A stretch of DNA of 64,000 bases from NCBI GenBank assembly GCA_050258555.1, contig JBLMZA010000129.1:1-64000 (forward strand). Direction: 5' to 3'. The DNA is from CAISDA01 sp050258555. GTDB taxonomy: Bacteria > Bacteroidota > Ignavibacteria > UBA10030 > UBA8401. The position numbers were made by a program, and so were the translations under genes. The notes under the pieces were generated by a model. It saw only the letters and a list, made by a program, of their open reading frames with translations, was not told where the DNA came from and did no database searches. Positions 7,760 through 16,315 of the stretch are shown piece after piece. Within the stretch, counting starts at the first letter, position 1; each line of letters starts with the position of its first letter.

Positions 7760-8941
7760 TTAGCGCGCGAGTGTGCGCTGGGGAATGAGAAACAAGAGAC
7801 CGGACACGGCCGCGAGCGCTCCGCCGAGCAAAAACGGCGACGACGCACCCAGTGCGCTCCAGAAAAATCCTGCGATCAGGCTCGAGAAGAATGTCGTGAT
7901 GCCGGTGGCGGTGTAATAGAGCCCGATCGCCGTGCCGCGCTCTTCGGTAGGAACGAGGTTGGAGATGTAGGCCTTGCTTACGCCTTCATTCATCGCCATG
8001 AAGACGCCGTAGGCGGGAAAGAGCGCCCACAACACGGCAGCCTCTCGTGCCAGGCCGAAGCCCGCATAGACCAGGGCGAAGAGAAAGAACGAGGCAAGCA
8101 GGACGCGCCGCGCGCCGAAGCGGTCCGAGAGCCGGCCGAAGGGATACGAAAGCAGCGAATAGACGACATTGAACACCACATACAGGAGCACGCTCTCCTG
8201 CGTCGAAAATCCGAGATGCTGCGAGCGCAGGATGAGGAAGGCGTCGGAACTGTTGCCGAGCGAAAAGAGCATGCTCACAAGCAGGAAACGCCGGAAATCC
8301 GGACCGAAGTGTGAGAGCGAGAATGTGAGTGGGCGCAGCGCACCTGTGCGCTCATGCGCGGGCTCGCGCACGAAAACGAGCAGGATCACAACGCCCAGAC
8401 AGGCCGGAAGAGCCGAGAGAAGAAAGATGAGCGAGAAATTGTTCTTAAGGAGCGAGAGCAACGCCAAGGCGGCAAGCGGACCGATCACGGCTCCGAGAGT
8501 ATCCATGGCGCGATGCAGTCCGAATGCCGCGCCGCGCGATCCTTCCTCGGACGAATCGGCAATGAGGGCATCGCGCGCGGCCGTGCGTATGCCCTTGCCG
8601 AAGCGGTCCATGAAGCGCGCGCCGAAGACGGCCGTCCATGATGCGGCAAGCGAGAGCACGACCTTCGAGACGGCCGAGAGCGCATAGCCTGCGGCCGTGA
8701 AATGCTTCCGGTTTCTGAGCCGGTCCGAGAGGCGGCCCGAGAAGACTTTCAAAAAGCTCGCCGTGGCTTCGGCCGTCCCTTCGATCAGTCCCACCGCGGC
8801 AATGGGCGCGCCGAGCGCCGCGGTGAGAAAGATCGGAATGATCGGATAGGCCATCTCGGAGGCCACGTCGTTGAAGAGGCTCACGAGTCCGAGCGCCACG
8901 ACATTCCTGTTGTTCAGGATCGACCGTGTCTGTGACTGCAC
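7760..8941 (-). CDS. Major facilitator superfamily (MFS) transporter
   Basis: A 393-residue inner-membrane protein with about 12 hydrophobic segments. It starts at a GTG at 8941. The loop between segments 2 and 3 reads 'GRLSDRLRNRKHFTAAGY', and its counterpart in the second half reads 'GRLSDRFGARRVLLASFF'. These are the two copies of the MFS signature that mark the internal duplication. 'GKGIRTAARDALIADSS' is seen in a subgroup of MFS exporters related to multidrug carriers. Substrate cannot be predicted. It starts 16 bp after the stop of the upstream VWA gene and may be read through from it. Confidence 0.85.
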   Translation of the reverse strand: MQSQTRSILNNRNVVALGLVSLFNDVASEMAYPIIPIFLTAALGAPIAAVGLIEGTAEATASFLKVFSGRLSDRLRNRKHFTAAGYALSAVSKVVLSLAASWTAVFGARFMDRFGKGIRTAARDALIADSSEEGSRGAAFGLHRAMDTLGAVIGPLAALALLSLLKNNFSLIFLLSALPACLGVVILLVFVREPAHERTGALRPLTFSLSHFGPDFRRFLLVSMLFSLGNSSDAFLILRSQHLGFSTQESVLLYVVFNVVYSLLSYPFGRLSDRFGARRVLLASFFLFALVYAGFGLAREAAVLWALFPAYGVFMAMNEGVSKAYISNLVPTEERGTAIGLYYTATGITTFFSSLIAGFFWSALGASSPFLLGGALAAVSGLLFLIPQRTLAR

Positions 8942-8957
8942 AATAAAAAGAGTCCGC

Positions 8958-11240
8958 TTATTTCTGAAGAATCATCTTCCGCACCGAAGTGAAACTTCCG
9001 GCTTGCATGCGGCAGAAATAGATGCCGCTCGGAAGTCTCGCGGCGTTCCATGTCCGCTCATAGGCCCCCGGCGCGAGGCGCTCGTTCACGAGAAGCGCGA
9101 CTTCGCGCCCCATGATATCATACAACGCAAGACGCACGTCGCTTGTTCGCGCCACATCGAAGCGCACGGAGGTCTCGGGGTTAAACGGATTGGGATAATT
9201 CTGCCTGAGCGCGAAGGCGCCGGGAAGCGCCGCCGCTTCGCTTGAGACGATGCGCGTCAATCGGCGCCCGGAGCGCGTCGTGATCTCGAGCTTGTAATAG
9301 GCGACGGACCCCGAGGGCGCATCATAATCGGTATACGTCATGGCACGAGGCGACGCCTCGCCGAGCGTTGTGAAGGGACCATTGGGGCTCGCGCTTTTTG
9401 ACACCGTGCAGGAGGCGACCGCCTCGCCCGTTTTCATCGTCCAGGAAAGCGTCAGAGCGCGCACGCCCGAGCGCACGATCGTCACCGCTTCGATCGCCTG
9501 TTCGGCATCCTCGACTCCTGTGGAGGGCTTCGATTTATCGGCGATGTAGGATGTGAACTGGCAGCGGATATTGTACAGGAGACTGTATTTGATATCGAGC
9601 GCCTTGAGCGAATCCGTCTGTCCGTAAAGCGCGATCTGCCGCTCGATCGCATCGATCTGCTCCTTGCCCCAGAAGCGCTCGGCAAATTTGTTCTGCGCGG
9701 GTGCCGAGGGGAATGCGAGCATGTAATTGTACACCTGAGGCCCCTTCACGCTGTAGCCGGCAAGCGAAAGGGCGCTCGTGCCGGATTTTTTATAACGGCC
9801 GGTGATGAAAAAGCGCGAGCCGTGGTACATGGTGGCAAGCGTGCGGGGGAGCAGACCGTAGACGTTCGTGCCGAATTCCATGCGGACATCCTTCATGACC
9901 GGATAATTCACCTGCGCAAAGACACCGAGTATGCGGTCGACGAGCGGATCACTGAGCGAAAGAAACGTCGGGAATCCGTAGTTCTCATAGGCCATCGCTT
10001 CGATGCGCGGGCGATTGGCCGAGGCGCCGATGGCGATGGGAAAAATCGCTGCCTTGCGCGTGTTGAGCGCGGCGATCTGCTTCGGATCGGCCAGCGCCTG
10101 TCCGTCGGAAAAGAGCATGATGAGATTGTTGAGCGTGTCGCTCGTGAACATCGAAAGGGCGCGCGTGATGCCGGCAGAAAGCGCGGGACTTCCCGTGGCC
10201 GAGACCGAGGCGATGTAGGAGGAGGCCGAGGCGATGTTCGATGAGGTGGCCGGCTGCGACTGCACGCTCCAGGATGAGGCGCTGGAATTGAAGATGACCA
10301 CGTTGAAGAAATCTCCCGGACGGAGCTTCTTCAGGCATTCCGCAACCGCGGCCTTCGATGCGGTGAGCGCCGTGCCCGCGGCATAGACCGAGGCATCGAT
10401 GGTGAAGACCGCGTTCTTCGGCAGAATGCCCGCGGAGTCGAGCGTCTGGCGCGGCTTGACCATCATCACGAAATGGCCGTCCATCGTGTCGTTCGATGCC
10501 GCATACATCTCCACATTGACGGCGTCATCGGATGTGCCATATTCAAGTGTGAGATCGCTCGAGGGAAACATCTTCGATTGATCGAGCGTGAGATCCCAGT
10601 GCCGGGCGTCGGTCTTCGTCGTGCGCGCGCCTGAGCGTTCGATGATGGAGGCATCGGTGATGTCGTCCGGCGAATCGATGTGCACGGCGAACGTGAAGGA
10701 TTCAAGGGGCGCCGTCACGAAGTCCTGCGTGTTGAACGGAAACGTATAGCGGATGCGTCCTCCCTCATACGTGCAGAGCGAGATGTATTCCATCTGCGTT
10801 TTCTGTATGGCGCCGCCGGAAACCTCCGGCAGGAGCACGCGAAGCGCGTTCTTTCCCATATAGGCGTTCACGAGCGCATCGATGCCGCCTTCGCCCGTGC
10901 CCGGATTCGTGGCCTGCTCCTTCACCTTCAGCACGGCCTGATACATCGTGTCGTTGGACCAGTAGAAGAAGTCCGTGGCGCGCGCATCCATCGGAAGCGG
11001 AAACGAATAGACCGACCCGGTCGGCTTATCCCATTCGTTCACGAATTCCTGATAGACTTTCGTGACGGCGATCTGTCCGTGGAGAGTCACATCGACGCGC
11101 GTCATGCGCGAGCGGAGAAAATTTTTCGGATAGCTTGCATTCGTGGGCCGCAAGAGGCCGTCGGCGCTGAGCGTGGAGGCGCCGATGAGAAGGATGAGAG
11201 CGATGCGAAGCGTTGTCGTGTGGAAGTTCATGGGCAACAT
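8958..11240 (-). CDS. Secreted VIT/VWA-domain protein with T9SS sorting tail
   Basis: A 760-residue exported protein. Its parts in order are: a signal peptide (residues 1-27, 'IALILLIGASTLSADG'); a VIT-like domain at about 40-170 ('VTLHGQIAVTKVYQEFVNEW', then 'YSFPLPMDARATDFFYW'); a VWA domain at about 275-440; a beta-sandwich; and a C-terminal sorting domain 'NYPNPFNPETSVRFDV' ending in 'SVRKMILQK'. The VWA metal site is changed: the usual DxSxS reads 'DASVYAAGT', although 'LFSDGQAL' is kept. Metal-dependent adhesion is therefore doubtful. Starts at 11240 and 11231 are both possible. It is the third of three adjacent VWA genes. Its binding partner is unknown. Confidence 0.8.
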   Translation of the reverse strand: MLPMNFHTTTLRIALILLIGASTLSADGLLRPTNASYPKNFLRSRMTRVDVTLHGQIAVTKVYQEFVNEWDKPTGSVYSFPLPMDARATDFFYWSNDTMYQAVLKVKEQATNPGTGEGGIDALVNAYMGKNALRVLLPEVSGGAIQKTQMEYISLCTYEGGRIRYTFPFNTQDFVTAPLESFTFAVHIDSPDDITDASIIERSGARTTKTDARHWDLTLDQSKMFPSSDLTLEYGTSDDAVNVEMYAASNDTMDGHFVMMVKPRQTLDSAGILPKNAVFTIDASVYAAGTALTASKAAVAECLKKLRPGDFFNVVIFNSSASSWSVQSQPATSSNIASASSYIASVSATGSPALSAGITRALSMFTSDTLNNLIMLFSDGQALADPKQIAALNTRKAAIFPIAIGASANRPRIEAMAYENYGFPTFLSLSDPLVDRILGVFAQVNYPVMKDVRMEFGTNVYGLLPRTLATMYHGSRFFITGRYKKSGTSALSLAGYSVKGPQVYNYMLAFPSAPAQNKFAERFWGKEQIDAIERQIALYGQTDSLKALDIKYSLLYNIRCQFTSYIADKSKPSTGVEDAEQAIEAVTIVRSGVRALTLSWTMKTGEAVASCTVSKSASPNGPFTTLGEASPRAMTYTDYDAPSGSVAYYKLEITTRSGRRLTRIVSSEAAALPGAFALRQNYPNPFNPETSVRFDVARTSDVRLALYDIMGREVALLVNERLAPGAYERTWNAARLPSGIYFCRMQAGSFTSVRKMILQK

Positions 11241-11332
11241 CCTGTATGATCGGGAAAAAAAATCTGTTGATCGAACCTGTGTGTGTATGATGAATCCGTT
11301 CCTGCTAGAGCCGTGCGCGCGCGCCGCGGCGC

Positions 11333-13708
11333 TTATTTGAGATACAGCAGCTTGGCCACATCGACGCGCAGAAGCGCGTTCGAAGACGAGAAGATGCGCG
11401 CGCGAATGAAATACACGCCTGCAGCCGCCGTGCCGTTCTGCGCATTCCAGACATACTGCGTCCGTGTTCCGTTTCCTTTCACGCTGAAGTGTTCGATTTC
11501 CTCGCCCGCGATATTATAGATCGAGGCTTCGGCATGGGCATCCTTCGGAATCGAGAATTCGATCGTCGTCTGCGGATTGAACGGGTTCGGATAGCACGCA
11601 AGCGTCGAACCCGGCACGGTGCTGCGCGATGCGGCATCTGTCCGCGCAGAAAAGAGCGACGCCGTGCCGCCGTAGCCCGCATAGTGGATGGTGAGCGTGA
11701 GCTGGCGCGCGCCCTGCACGGCCGAACGATAGGTGGCAAGGTAGCGCGATGAGCCGCGGAGGTTTCCGATATCAAGAAGAATGTCGCGGAAGTTGCCGTA
11801 GATGTTGTAGTAATTGCCACCTGTGGCATTGGTGATCGGATTGTACCAGTCGGTCTGATAGGACTGCGTGCCGATCGCATGCACCTTCACGCCGGTGGCC
11901 AGCAGGCGGTCGATCACTTCCTGTCTGGTGCGCCTGGTGAAGACATCCTTTTCATGATACGTCGCATCGGTGATCCAGATGAAGACCTTGGCTGCCGTCG
12001 GGCGGAACGTCATTTCGGTCGCGCGGTAGAGCGCATCGAGCGAGTTCTCCGGCATGTCGTCTCCGCCGTGGGCATACTGCTGCGAGACGCGCGTCTTGAA
12101 CACGCCCGGGTCATTGGTGAAATCGTACACGTTTTCGACGGCGTCGAGGAACGTCACCATGCCGAGCCGGTAATCGATGCCGCGCCGGGCAAGGGTGTCG
12201 GCGAATTCCATGATGTTGTTTTTCACGCCGGTGATGCTGCCGGACATCGAGCCGGTCACATCGAAGACGAAGACGATGTCGACCGAGCCCGCGCCGCCGG
12301 TGGTGTCCTTGCCGAGCGTGAAATCGGTGATGCGCGCCTGGTTCTCGTAGAGAAACACATTGTCGCGTTCGAGTCCGAAGACATATTGCAGCGGCGATTT
12401 TTTCTGCACGCTGAAGATCACGCTCATCGACGGAGCGCGCGATGCGATCACCGAGTCGATCGTCACGACGAGTCCCGTATCCGACAGCGGCGCGTTGCAG
12501 ATGCGGAAGGGCATGGCGATCGAATCGAGCACGGTCTGGCCTTCTTTCACAAGCGCGCGCAGCGTGACGACCTTGTTTTCAAAGAGCTCCTTGGTCGAAA
12601 GCGCAAAGGCGCAGGAGGACGAGGCCGATGTGGAAAGCGACAGTGTCCGCAAGGCGGGTGACGCCTGCACTTCGGCCGGAAGAGCAAGGGAGACCTCGAT
12701 CAGGTTTTTCGTCTGTCCGCTCATATTGGCCACCGTCACGGTCGACGTGAAGGATTTCGGAAACGGGATGCCGTTTTCCACCGACTGCGTCTGCGGCAGA
12801 TCCCAGCGGCAGAAGGCGCCCTGCCCGAAAACGGGATCAAGCAGCGTCACGCGGACATCGCGCGTGATCGTGCCCTGCGCCGGCACCGAAACGGGAGTCC
12901 AGAAGATCTTCACAAGCGCATCATAGAGCGTGCGCACGTCGGAGGCCGTGAAGGTGGGCGCATTGATCTGCCATGCATCATTCCAATTGGCCACGATCAC
13001 GGTCGATGGAAGCTCCGAAGGAAACGAGACCGAGGCCCTGAGTCCCGAAAGCGCCGATGAGCGCTCCGACATCATGATGGGAGAAGAAAAAAGCTGCGGC
13101 GAGGAAAGCATCGTATCGCGCACAATCCGAGATGCGCCGATCGACAGCGCGGCATCTCCGCCTTTGCCGAGGGCCGGATCGATCACCAGGCCGGCGCCGA
13201 GCGTGTGGGGCGCCGAGTCGATATTGGTGAGCATGGAGGAGATGCGAAGCTGCGAGCCGTCTGCGGTTTCGAACCGGATCACAAAACGCAGACGCATTCT
13301 GCCCTCGAGCGCCAGAGTGAGCATCAGGCTGTCGCCTGCGCGTTCGGGGAAGGGAAGCGCGGAGGACGATGTCATCCCTTCGGCTTTCAGCCATGTTCCG
13401 TCGAGATACACAAGCGGATAGGAGGTCTTGGCATACGGGTGCCCGAATGTGAGCGTGCAGGCATCATCGAGCGTGCCGGGCGAGAGCCCGGCCTTCGTGC
13501 CGAGCGTGAAATAGCCGCCTTCGATCATCGATGCTTCGAGCGCCGGCCGTGTCAGAAGCAGCCGTCCTCCCCAGATATCGGCCGTCTTGTTCAGCGCCGG
13601 CGGGGTTGAGGGGGCGTCGAGATCGAACTTCGTTTTTTCTCCCGAAGAAAGCGCGGGGCAGGGAAGGCTCCAAAGCAGTGCGAGAGCAAGAAGCAACAGT
13701 CGTTTCAT
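11333..13708 (-). CDS. Secreted VWA-domain protein with T9SS sorting tail
   Basis: The start at 13708 gives a clear signal peptide (MKRLLLLALALLWSLPCPAL); longer upstream readings lack one. Of 791 residues, about 25-450 form beta-rich domains I do not recognise, with no VIT signature. A VWA domain follows, with an intact MIDAS ('DVTGSMSGS') and 'VFIWITDATYHEKD'. The sequence ends in a sorting domain ('CYPNPFNPQTTIEFSIPKDA'), with the terminal 'DVAKLLYLK'. It lies between the two VIT/VWA genes, about 90 bp from each. Surface display by T9SS is inferred from the tail. It could be a surface adhesin or a metal-dependent scaffold. Confidence 0.78.
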   Translation of the reverse strand: MKRLLLLALALLWSLPCPALSSGEKTKFDLDAPSTPPALNKTADIWGGRLLLTRPALEASMIEGGYFTLGTKAGLSPGTLDDACTLTFGHPYAKTSYPLVYLDGTWLKAEGMTSSSALPFPERAGDSLMLTLALEGRMRLRFVIRFETADGSQLRISSMLTNIDSAPHTLGAGLVIDPALGKGGDAALSIGASRIVRDTMLSSPQLFSSPIMMSERSSALSGLRASVSFPSELPSTVIVANWNDAWQINAPTFTASDVRTLYDALVKIFWTPVSVPAQGTITRDVRVTLLDPVFGQGAFCRWDLPQTQSVENGIPFPKSFTSTVTVANMSGQTKNLIEVSLALPAEVQASPALRTLSLSTSASSSCAFALSTKELFENKVVTLRALVKEGQTVLDSIAMPFRICNAPLSDTGLVVTIDSVIASRAPSMSVIFSVQKKSPLQYVFGLERDNVFLYENQARITDFTLGKDTTGGAGSVDIVFVFDVTGSMSGSITGVKNNIMEFADTLARRGIDYRLGMVTFLDAVENVYDFTNDPGVFKTRVSQQYAHGGDDMPENSLDALYRATEMTFRPTAAKVFIWITDATYHEKDVFTRRTRQEVIDRLLATGVKVHAIGTQSYQTDWYNPITNATGGNYYNIYGNFRDILLDIGNLRGSSRYLATYRSAVQGARQLTLTIHYAGYGGTASLFSARTDAASRSTVPGSTLACYPNPFNPQTTIEFSIPKDAHAEASIYNIAGEEIEHFSVKGNGTRTQYVWNAQNGTAAAGVYFIRARIFSSSNALLRVDVAKLLYLK

Positions 13709-13743
13709 ACGTGTGCGCGGGATGTGTGTGTGTGAATTGGATA

Positions 13744-13783
13744 CGCACGCAGGCGTACTCTTCAGTGAATCCGCCTGCGTGCG
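13744..13783 (-). other. Perfect 12-bp stem-loop between VWA genes
   Basis: CGCACGCAGGCG (13744-13755) is the exact reverse complement of CGCCTGCGTGCG (13772-13783), with a 16-base loop. It lies just after the stop of the upstream VWA gene (13801) on the minus strand. No U-run follows it in that direction; a T-run precedes it instead. It may be a 3'-end stabilising hairpin or a weak terminator. Confidence 0.5.
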
Positions 13784-13800
13784 GAGAAAAAAACGTGCCT

Positions 13801-15873
13801 CTATTTTTGAAGAATCATTTTCTGCGCGGCCGTATGGCTTCCGGCGCGAAGGACGCAGAAGTAGACGCCGCTTGGCAGATTCTTCGCCGTCCATTCGACC
13901 GTGTAGATGCCGGGCTGCATGTGTTCATCGACCAGCACGGCAACCGTGCGGCCCAGGGCGTCATACACGGTGAGCGTCACATGTGAGGCTTCGATGAGAT
14001 GATAGCGCAGGCGCGTCGACGGATTGAAGGGGTTCGGATAATTCTGCTCGAGTGCGAACGAGCGCGCGATGCCGGGCTCCTGCTCGACCGGTGTGCCCGC
14101 ATTGGTCGGCTCCACGATCAGAAACGCCGTATAGGGCGTGAGCACGCTGTAGCGCATCGAAAGCGCGATCACCTGATCGACGAGTTCCTTTTTTTCGCCC
14201 GTGATGGCGATGAGATCAAGCAGGCTTTTGATCTTCTGCGATCCCCAATAGCGCGCCACGGCGGGAAATGTCTGATCTGCGGCGGAGAAGGCGAGGCTCT
14301 CTTCGAGCTTCACGGGCGTCATGCCCGCCTTGCCCGTGAGCGACACGGCTGATGTGCCGCCCTTCAGGAAGCGTCCGGTGAGCCGCAATTGGTCTCCGGC
14401 GAAGATGTCGGGAATCGGCGTCGGGTGCATGTCGCTTATGGTGAGCGCCGGCATGGTCACGGCGATCGATGTGACCTGCGGAAGGAAGAGCAGGCGGTAG
14501 AGGTCCTTCATCTTCACATAGATGCTGTCGTCTGAAGTGATGCGCGTGAACGATCCGTTTTCCTGACGGGCAAGGCGCTGCATGAGCGTATAGTCGGGCT
14601 CGTTGCCGATGGCGATCGGGAAGAGCCGGATGCGGCCGGTGTTGAGGCGCGAGGTGATTGCGCAGATCGAATCCGCATTGGTCTGCCCCCATGTGGGCTG
14701 CCCGTCGGTGACGAAGATGATGGCCGAGTGCACATTGTCCGAATACGTCTGCAGAAGCGATGTGCGGAGCGCATCCTCGATATTGGTGAGTCCGAGCGCG
14801 GCAAGCTGCGTGATGAAACGCCGCGCGGAATCCTTCTCTGCCGGCGTCGCATGGACCATGTTCGGCCGGTAGGAGAGCGATCCGGTGCTGAAGGCGATGA
14901 TGTTGAACTTATCGGATTCCGTCAACAGATCGACGAACGAGTTGAGCGCATCCTTGAGCTGCGAGAGCCGGTCTCCTTCCATGCTCGATGAGATATCGGC
15001 GATGAACGTCAGCTCGCGCGTCTTCACCGAGTCGCGCACGAGCGTGTCGGGCAGCGCGCTCCAGAGAAGAAAATACGGAAGCTCGTGCAGCGAGTCGGGG
15101 GCGGCATAGGTGAGCACGGACATCGAGCGGCCGCTGCGGTTGAGCGAGAACGTCGCCTGGAAATCCTTCGAGAAAGCGACGCGCTCCACGCCGTAGTCGA
15201 TCGTCGCCGATTGCGGGCCGGGCTTCGTCACCTTGACGGCGGCAGGAAACTGATCGACGCTCGTTTCAACGGATGTCAGGGGAAACTGCGAATCGAAGCG
15301 GATGGCGATCGACGCCATCTCGATCGGCGCGCTCGTGTAGTCCTTCATATCGAGCGGGAATGTGTACTGGATCTTGCCCTTGTAGTAGGTCAGAGGCTGC
15401 GAGTACGAGATTTCAAGCCGCCGCGTGCCCTTGGCTTCGAACGGAAAGATCCGGAGCTTGAATGTGTTCGAGCCCAGCGACTCGAGGATGGCCGGATCGG
15501 CGATGCGCGAGACGATTTCCTCGTACTTGATCACGGCATCCTCGCGCTTCTTCACCTGGTAGGGAACGCGCATGCCGTTGATCCACAAGTACATCTCGTG
15601 GACCTGTGCGCCTTCCGGCAGCGTGAAGATATAGAAGCCCTCGAGCCGTGAGGAGTTGTCGTTGGCGAACTCCTGGTCGACGGAGGTGACGGCCAATTGG
15701 TCCTTGATGGTGACCGTTGCCTTGAGCGTTTTGATGCGCAGATTGTAGACCGGGCTGTTCGGATTATTGGGGAACCGTGCATAGACGCGGCCGATGGCCG
15801 ATGCTTCCTGCTGCACAAGAAGGAGGCCCAGGCACAGACAGACGAACGGAACAATGCCGGAATGTGTTTTCAT
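13801..15873 (-). CDS. Secreted VIT/VWA-domain protein with T9SS sorting tail
   Basis: The start at 15873 gives a signal peptide ('VPFVCLCLGLLLVQQEASA'). The 690-residue product has a VIT domain at about 40-160 ('VTSVDQEFANDNSSRLEGFY'). A VWA domain with a complete MIDAS ('DISSSMEGD') and 'IIFVTDGQPTWGQ' follows at about 290-460. A beta-sandwich then leads to the sorting tail 'QNYPNPFNPSTRLRYHL', ending 'AAQKMILQK'. The VIT-plus-VWA order resembles the heavy chains of inter-alpha-trypsin inhibitor and many bacterial surface proteins. It is the first gene of the three-gene VWA run and has its own sigma70-like promoter. Role unknown; adhesion or matrix binding is an inference. Confidence 0.82.
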   Translation of the reverse strand: MKTHSGIVPFVCLCLGLLLVQQEASAIGRVYARFPNNPNSPVYNLRIKTLKATVTIKDQLAVTSVDQEFANDNSSRLEGFYIFTLPEGAQVHEMYLWINGMRVPYQVKKREDAVIKYEEIVSRIADPAILESLGSNTFKLRIFPFEAKGTRRLEISYSQPLTYYKGKIQYTFPLDMKDYTSAPIEMASIAIRFDSQFPLTSVETSVDQFPAAVKVTKPGPQSATIDYGVERVAFSKDFQATFSLNRSGRSMSVLTYAAPDSLHELPYFLLWSALPDTLVRDSVKTRELTFIADISSSMEGDRLSQLKDALNSFVDLLTESDKFNIIAFSTGSLSYRPNMVHATPAEKDSARRFITQLAALGLTNIEDALRTSLLQTYSDNVHSAIIFVTDGQPTWGQTNADSICAITSRLNTGRIRLFPIAIGNEPDYTLMQRLARQENGSFTRITSDDSIYVKMKDLYRLLFLPQVTSIAVTMPALTISDMHPTPIPDIFAGDQLRLTGRFLKGGTSAVSLTGKAGMTPVKLEESLAFSAADQTFPAVARYWGSQKIKSLLDLIAITGEKKELVDQVIALSMRYSVLTPYTAFLIVEPTNAGTPVEQEPGIARSFALEQNYPNPFNPSTRLRYHLIEASHVTLTVYDALGRTVAVLVDEHMQPGIYTVEWTAKNLPSGVYFCVLRAGSHTAAQKMILQK

Positions 15874-15956
15874 AAGGGTGCCGTTTCGATTTTCAATGCG
15901 TCGCATAAATAATAGAGAAGAAGGCGCGCAGGCGCGCCCCTGCATCGTGTGCCGAT

Positions 15957-15985
15957 AGTGTACAGAAACATTCTTCGAATTGCAA
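15957..15985 (-). promoter_or_regulatory. Sigma70-like promoter for the VWA genes
   Basis: On the minus strand TTGCAA (15985-15980) is followed after 17 bases by TACACT (15962-15957). This is close to the bacterial consensus with ideal spacing. It points at the VIT/VWA gene starting at 15873, leaving a leader of roughly 75-80 bases. Prediction from sequence only. Confidence 0.5.
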
Positions 15986-16050
15986 GATGTCAGTGATGCC
16001 GGGGGGATATTTGTCGGAAAAAAACGGTATTTTGTGTCCTGTATCACAAT

Positions 16051-16077
16051 GGGCACCGCCCGCGCGGGTGCGTGCCC
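16051..16077. other. GC-rich hairpin upstream of the lacI promoter
   Basis: GGGCAC (16051-16056) pairs with GTGCCC (16072-16077), and the interior contains a second perfect palindrome, CCCGCGCGGG (16059-16068). No U-run follows on the plus strand. It lies between the two divergent promoters and could insulate them or be a relic terminator. Confidence 0.4.
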
Positions 16078-16111
16078 CCTGGAGCCTGGCAGGGCGGGAG
16101 AAAAAAATCGC

Positions 16112-16140
16112 TTGACACCACGAAGAAATTTGCGTACAAT
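16112..16140 (+). promoter_or_regulatory. Sigma70 consensus promoter of lacI and the carbohydrate locus
   Basis: A perfect -35 TTGACA (16112-16117) is followed, after exactly 17 bases, by -10 TACAAT (16135-16140). Transcription would start near 16147. The -10 overlaps the first base pairs of the operator palindrome at 16139-16154, so a bound repressor would block polymerase. Confidence 0.75.
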
Positions 16141-16154
16141 GTAAACGTTTACAT
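16139..16154. promoter_or_regulatory. LacI-family operator O1 (perfect palindrome)
   Basis: ATGTAAACGTTTACAT is a perfect 16-bp palindrome with the central CG flanked by A/T that LacI/PurR/CcpA-type regulators prefer. It covers the end of the -10 and the expected start of transcription. The adjacent gene encodes a LacI-family protein, so autoregulation is likely. Confidence 0.75.
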
Positions 16155-16192
16155 CGCGAATGATGCCGAATTCGCTTTCTTTTTCGGCTTTG

Positions 16193-16208
16193 ATGTAAGC
16201 GTTTACAT
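16193..16208. promoter_or_regulatory. LacI-family operator O2 (one-mismatch palindrome)
   Basis: ATGTAAGCGTTTACAT differs from O1 by one base. Its centre is 54 bp from that of O1, close to five helical turns, so both sites lie on nearly the same face of the DNA. The arrangement would suit cooperative binding. No third copy was seen elsewhere in the window. Confidence 0.7.
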
Positions 16209-16315
16209 CCTTTGCTCTTCCATTCGTTATTGACCGGCCGATTCACCAGGCATTCTTTCTTTATGCAACGCGGCAGAGAGACGTTACCACACTCGATTCT
16301 GTGCAGGATCTGTCC

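Larger units (their letters stand above)
15874..16315. other. Divergent control region between the VWA run and the carbohydrate locus
   Basis: This 442-bp stretch holds no credible gene; reading frames across it are incidental. It contains a minus-strand promoter (15957-15985), a GC-rich hairpin (16051-16077), a plus-strand promoter (16112-16140) and two LacI-type operator palindromes (16139-16154 and 16193-16208). The plus-strand leader is about 170 bases long, with AGGAT shortly before the lacI ATG. The region is more AT-rich than the coding flanks. Confidence 0.75.

Noticed and set aside
13709..13894. Longer N-terminal reading of the middle VWA gene
   Set aside because: It would bury the signal peptide that starts at 13708 and run through the hairpin and the end of the neighbouring gene.
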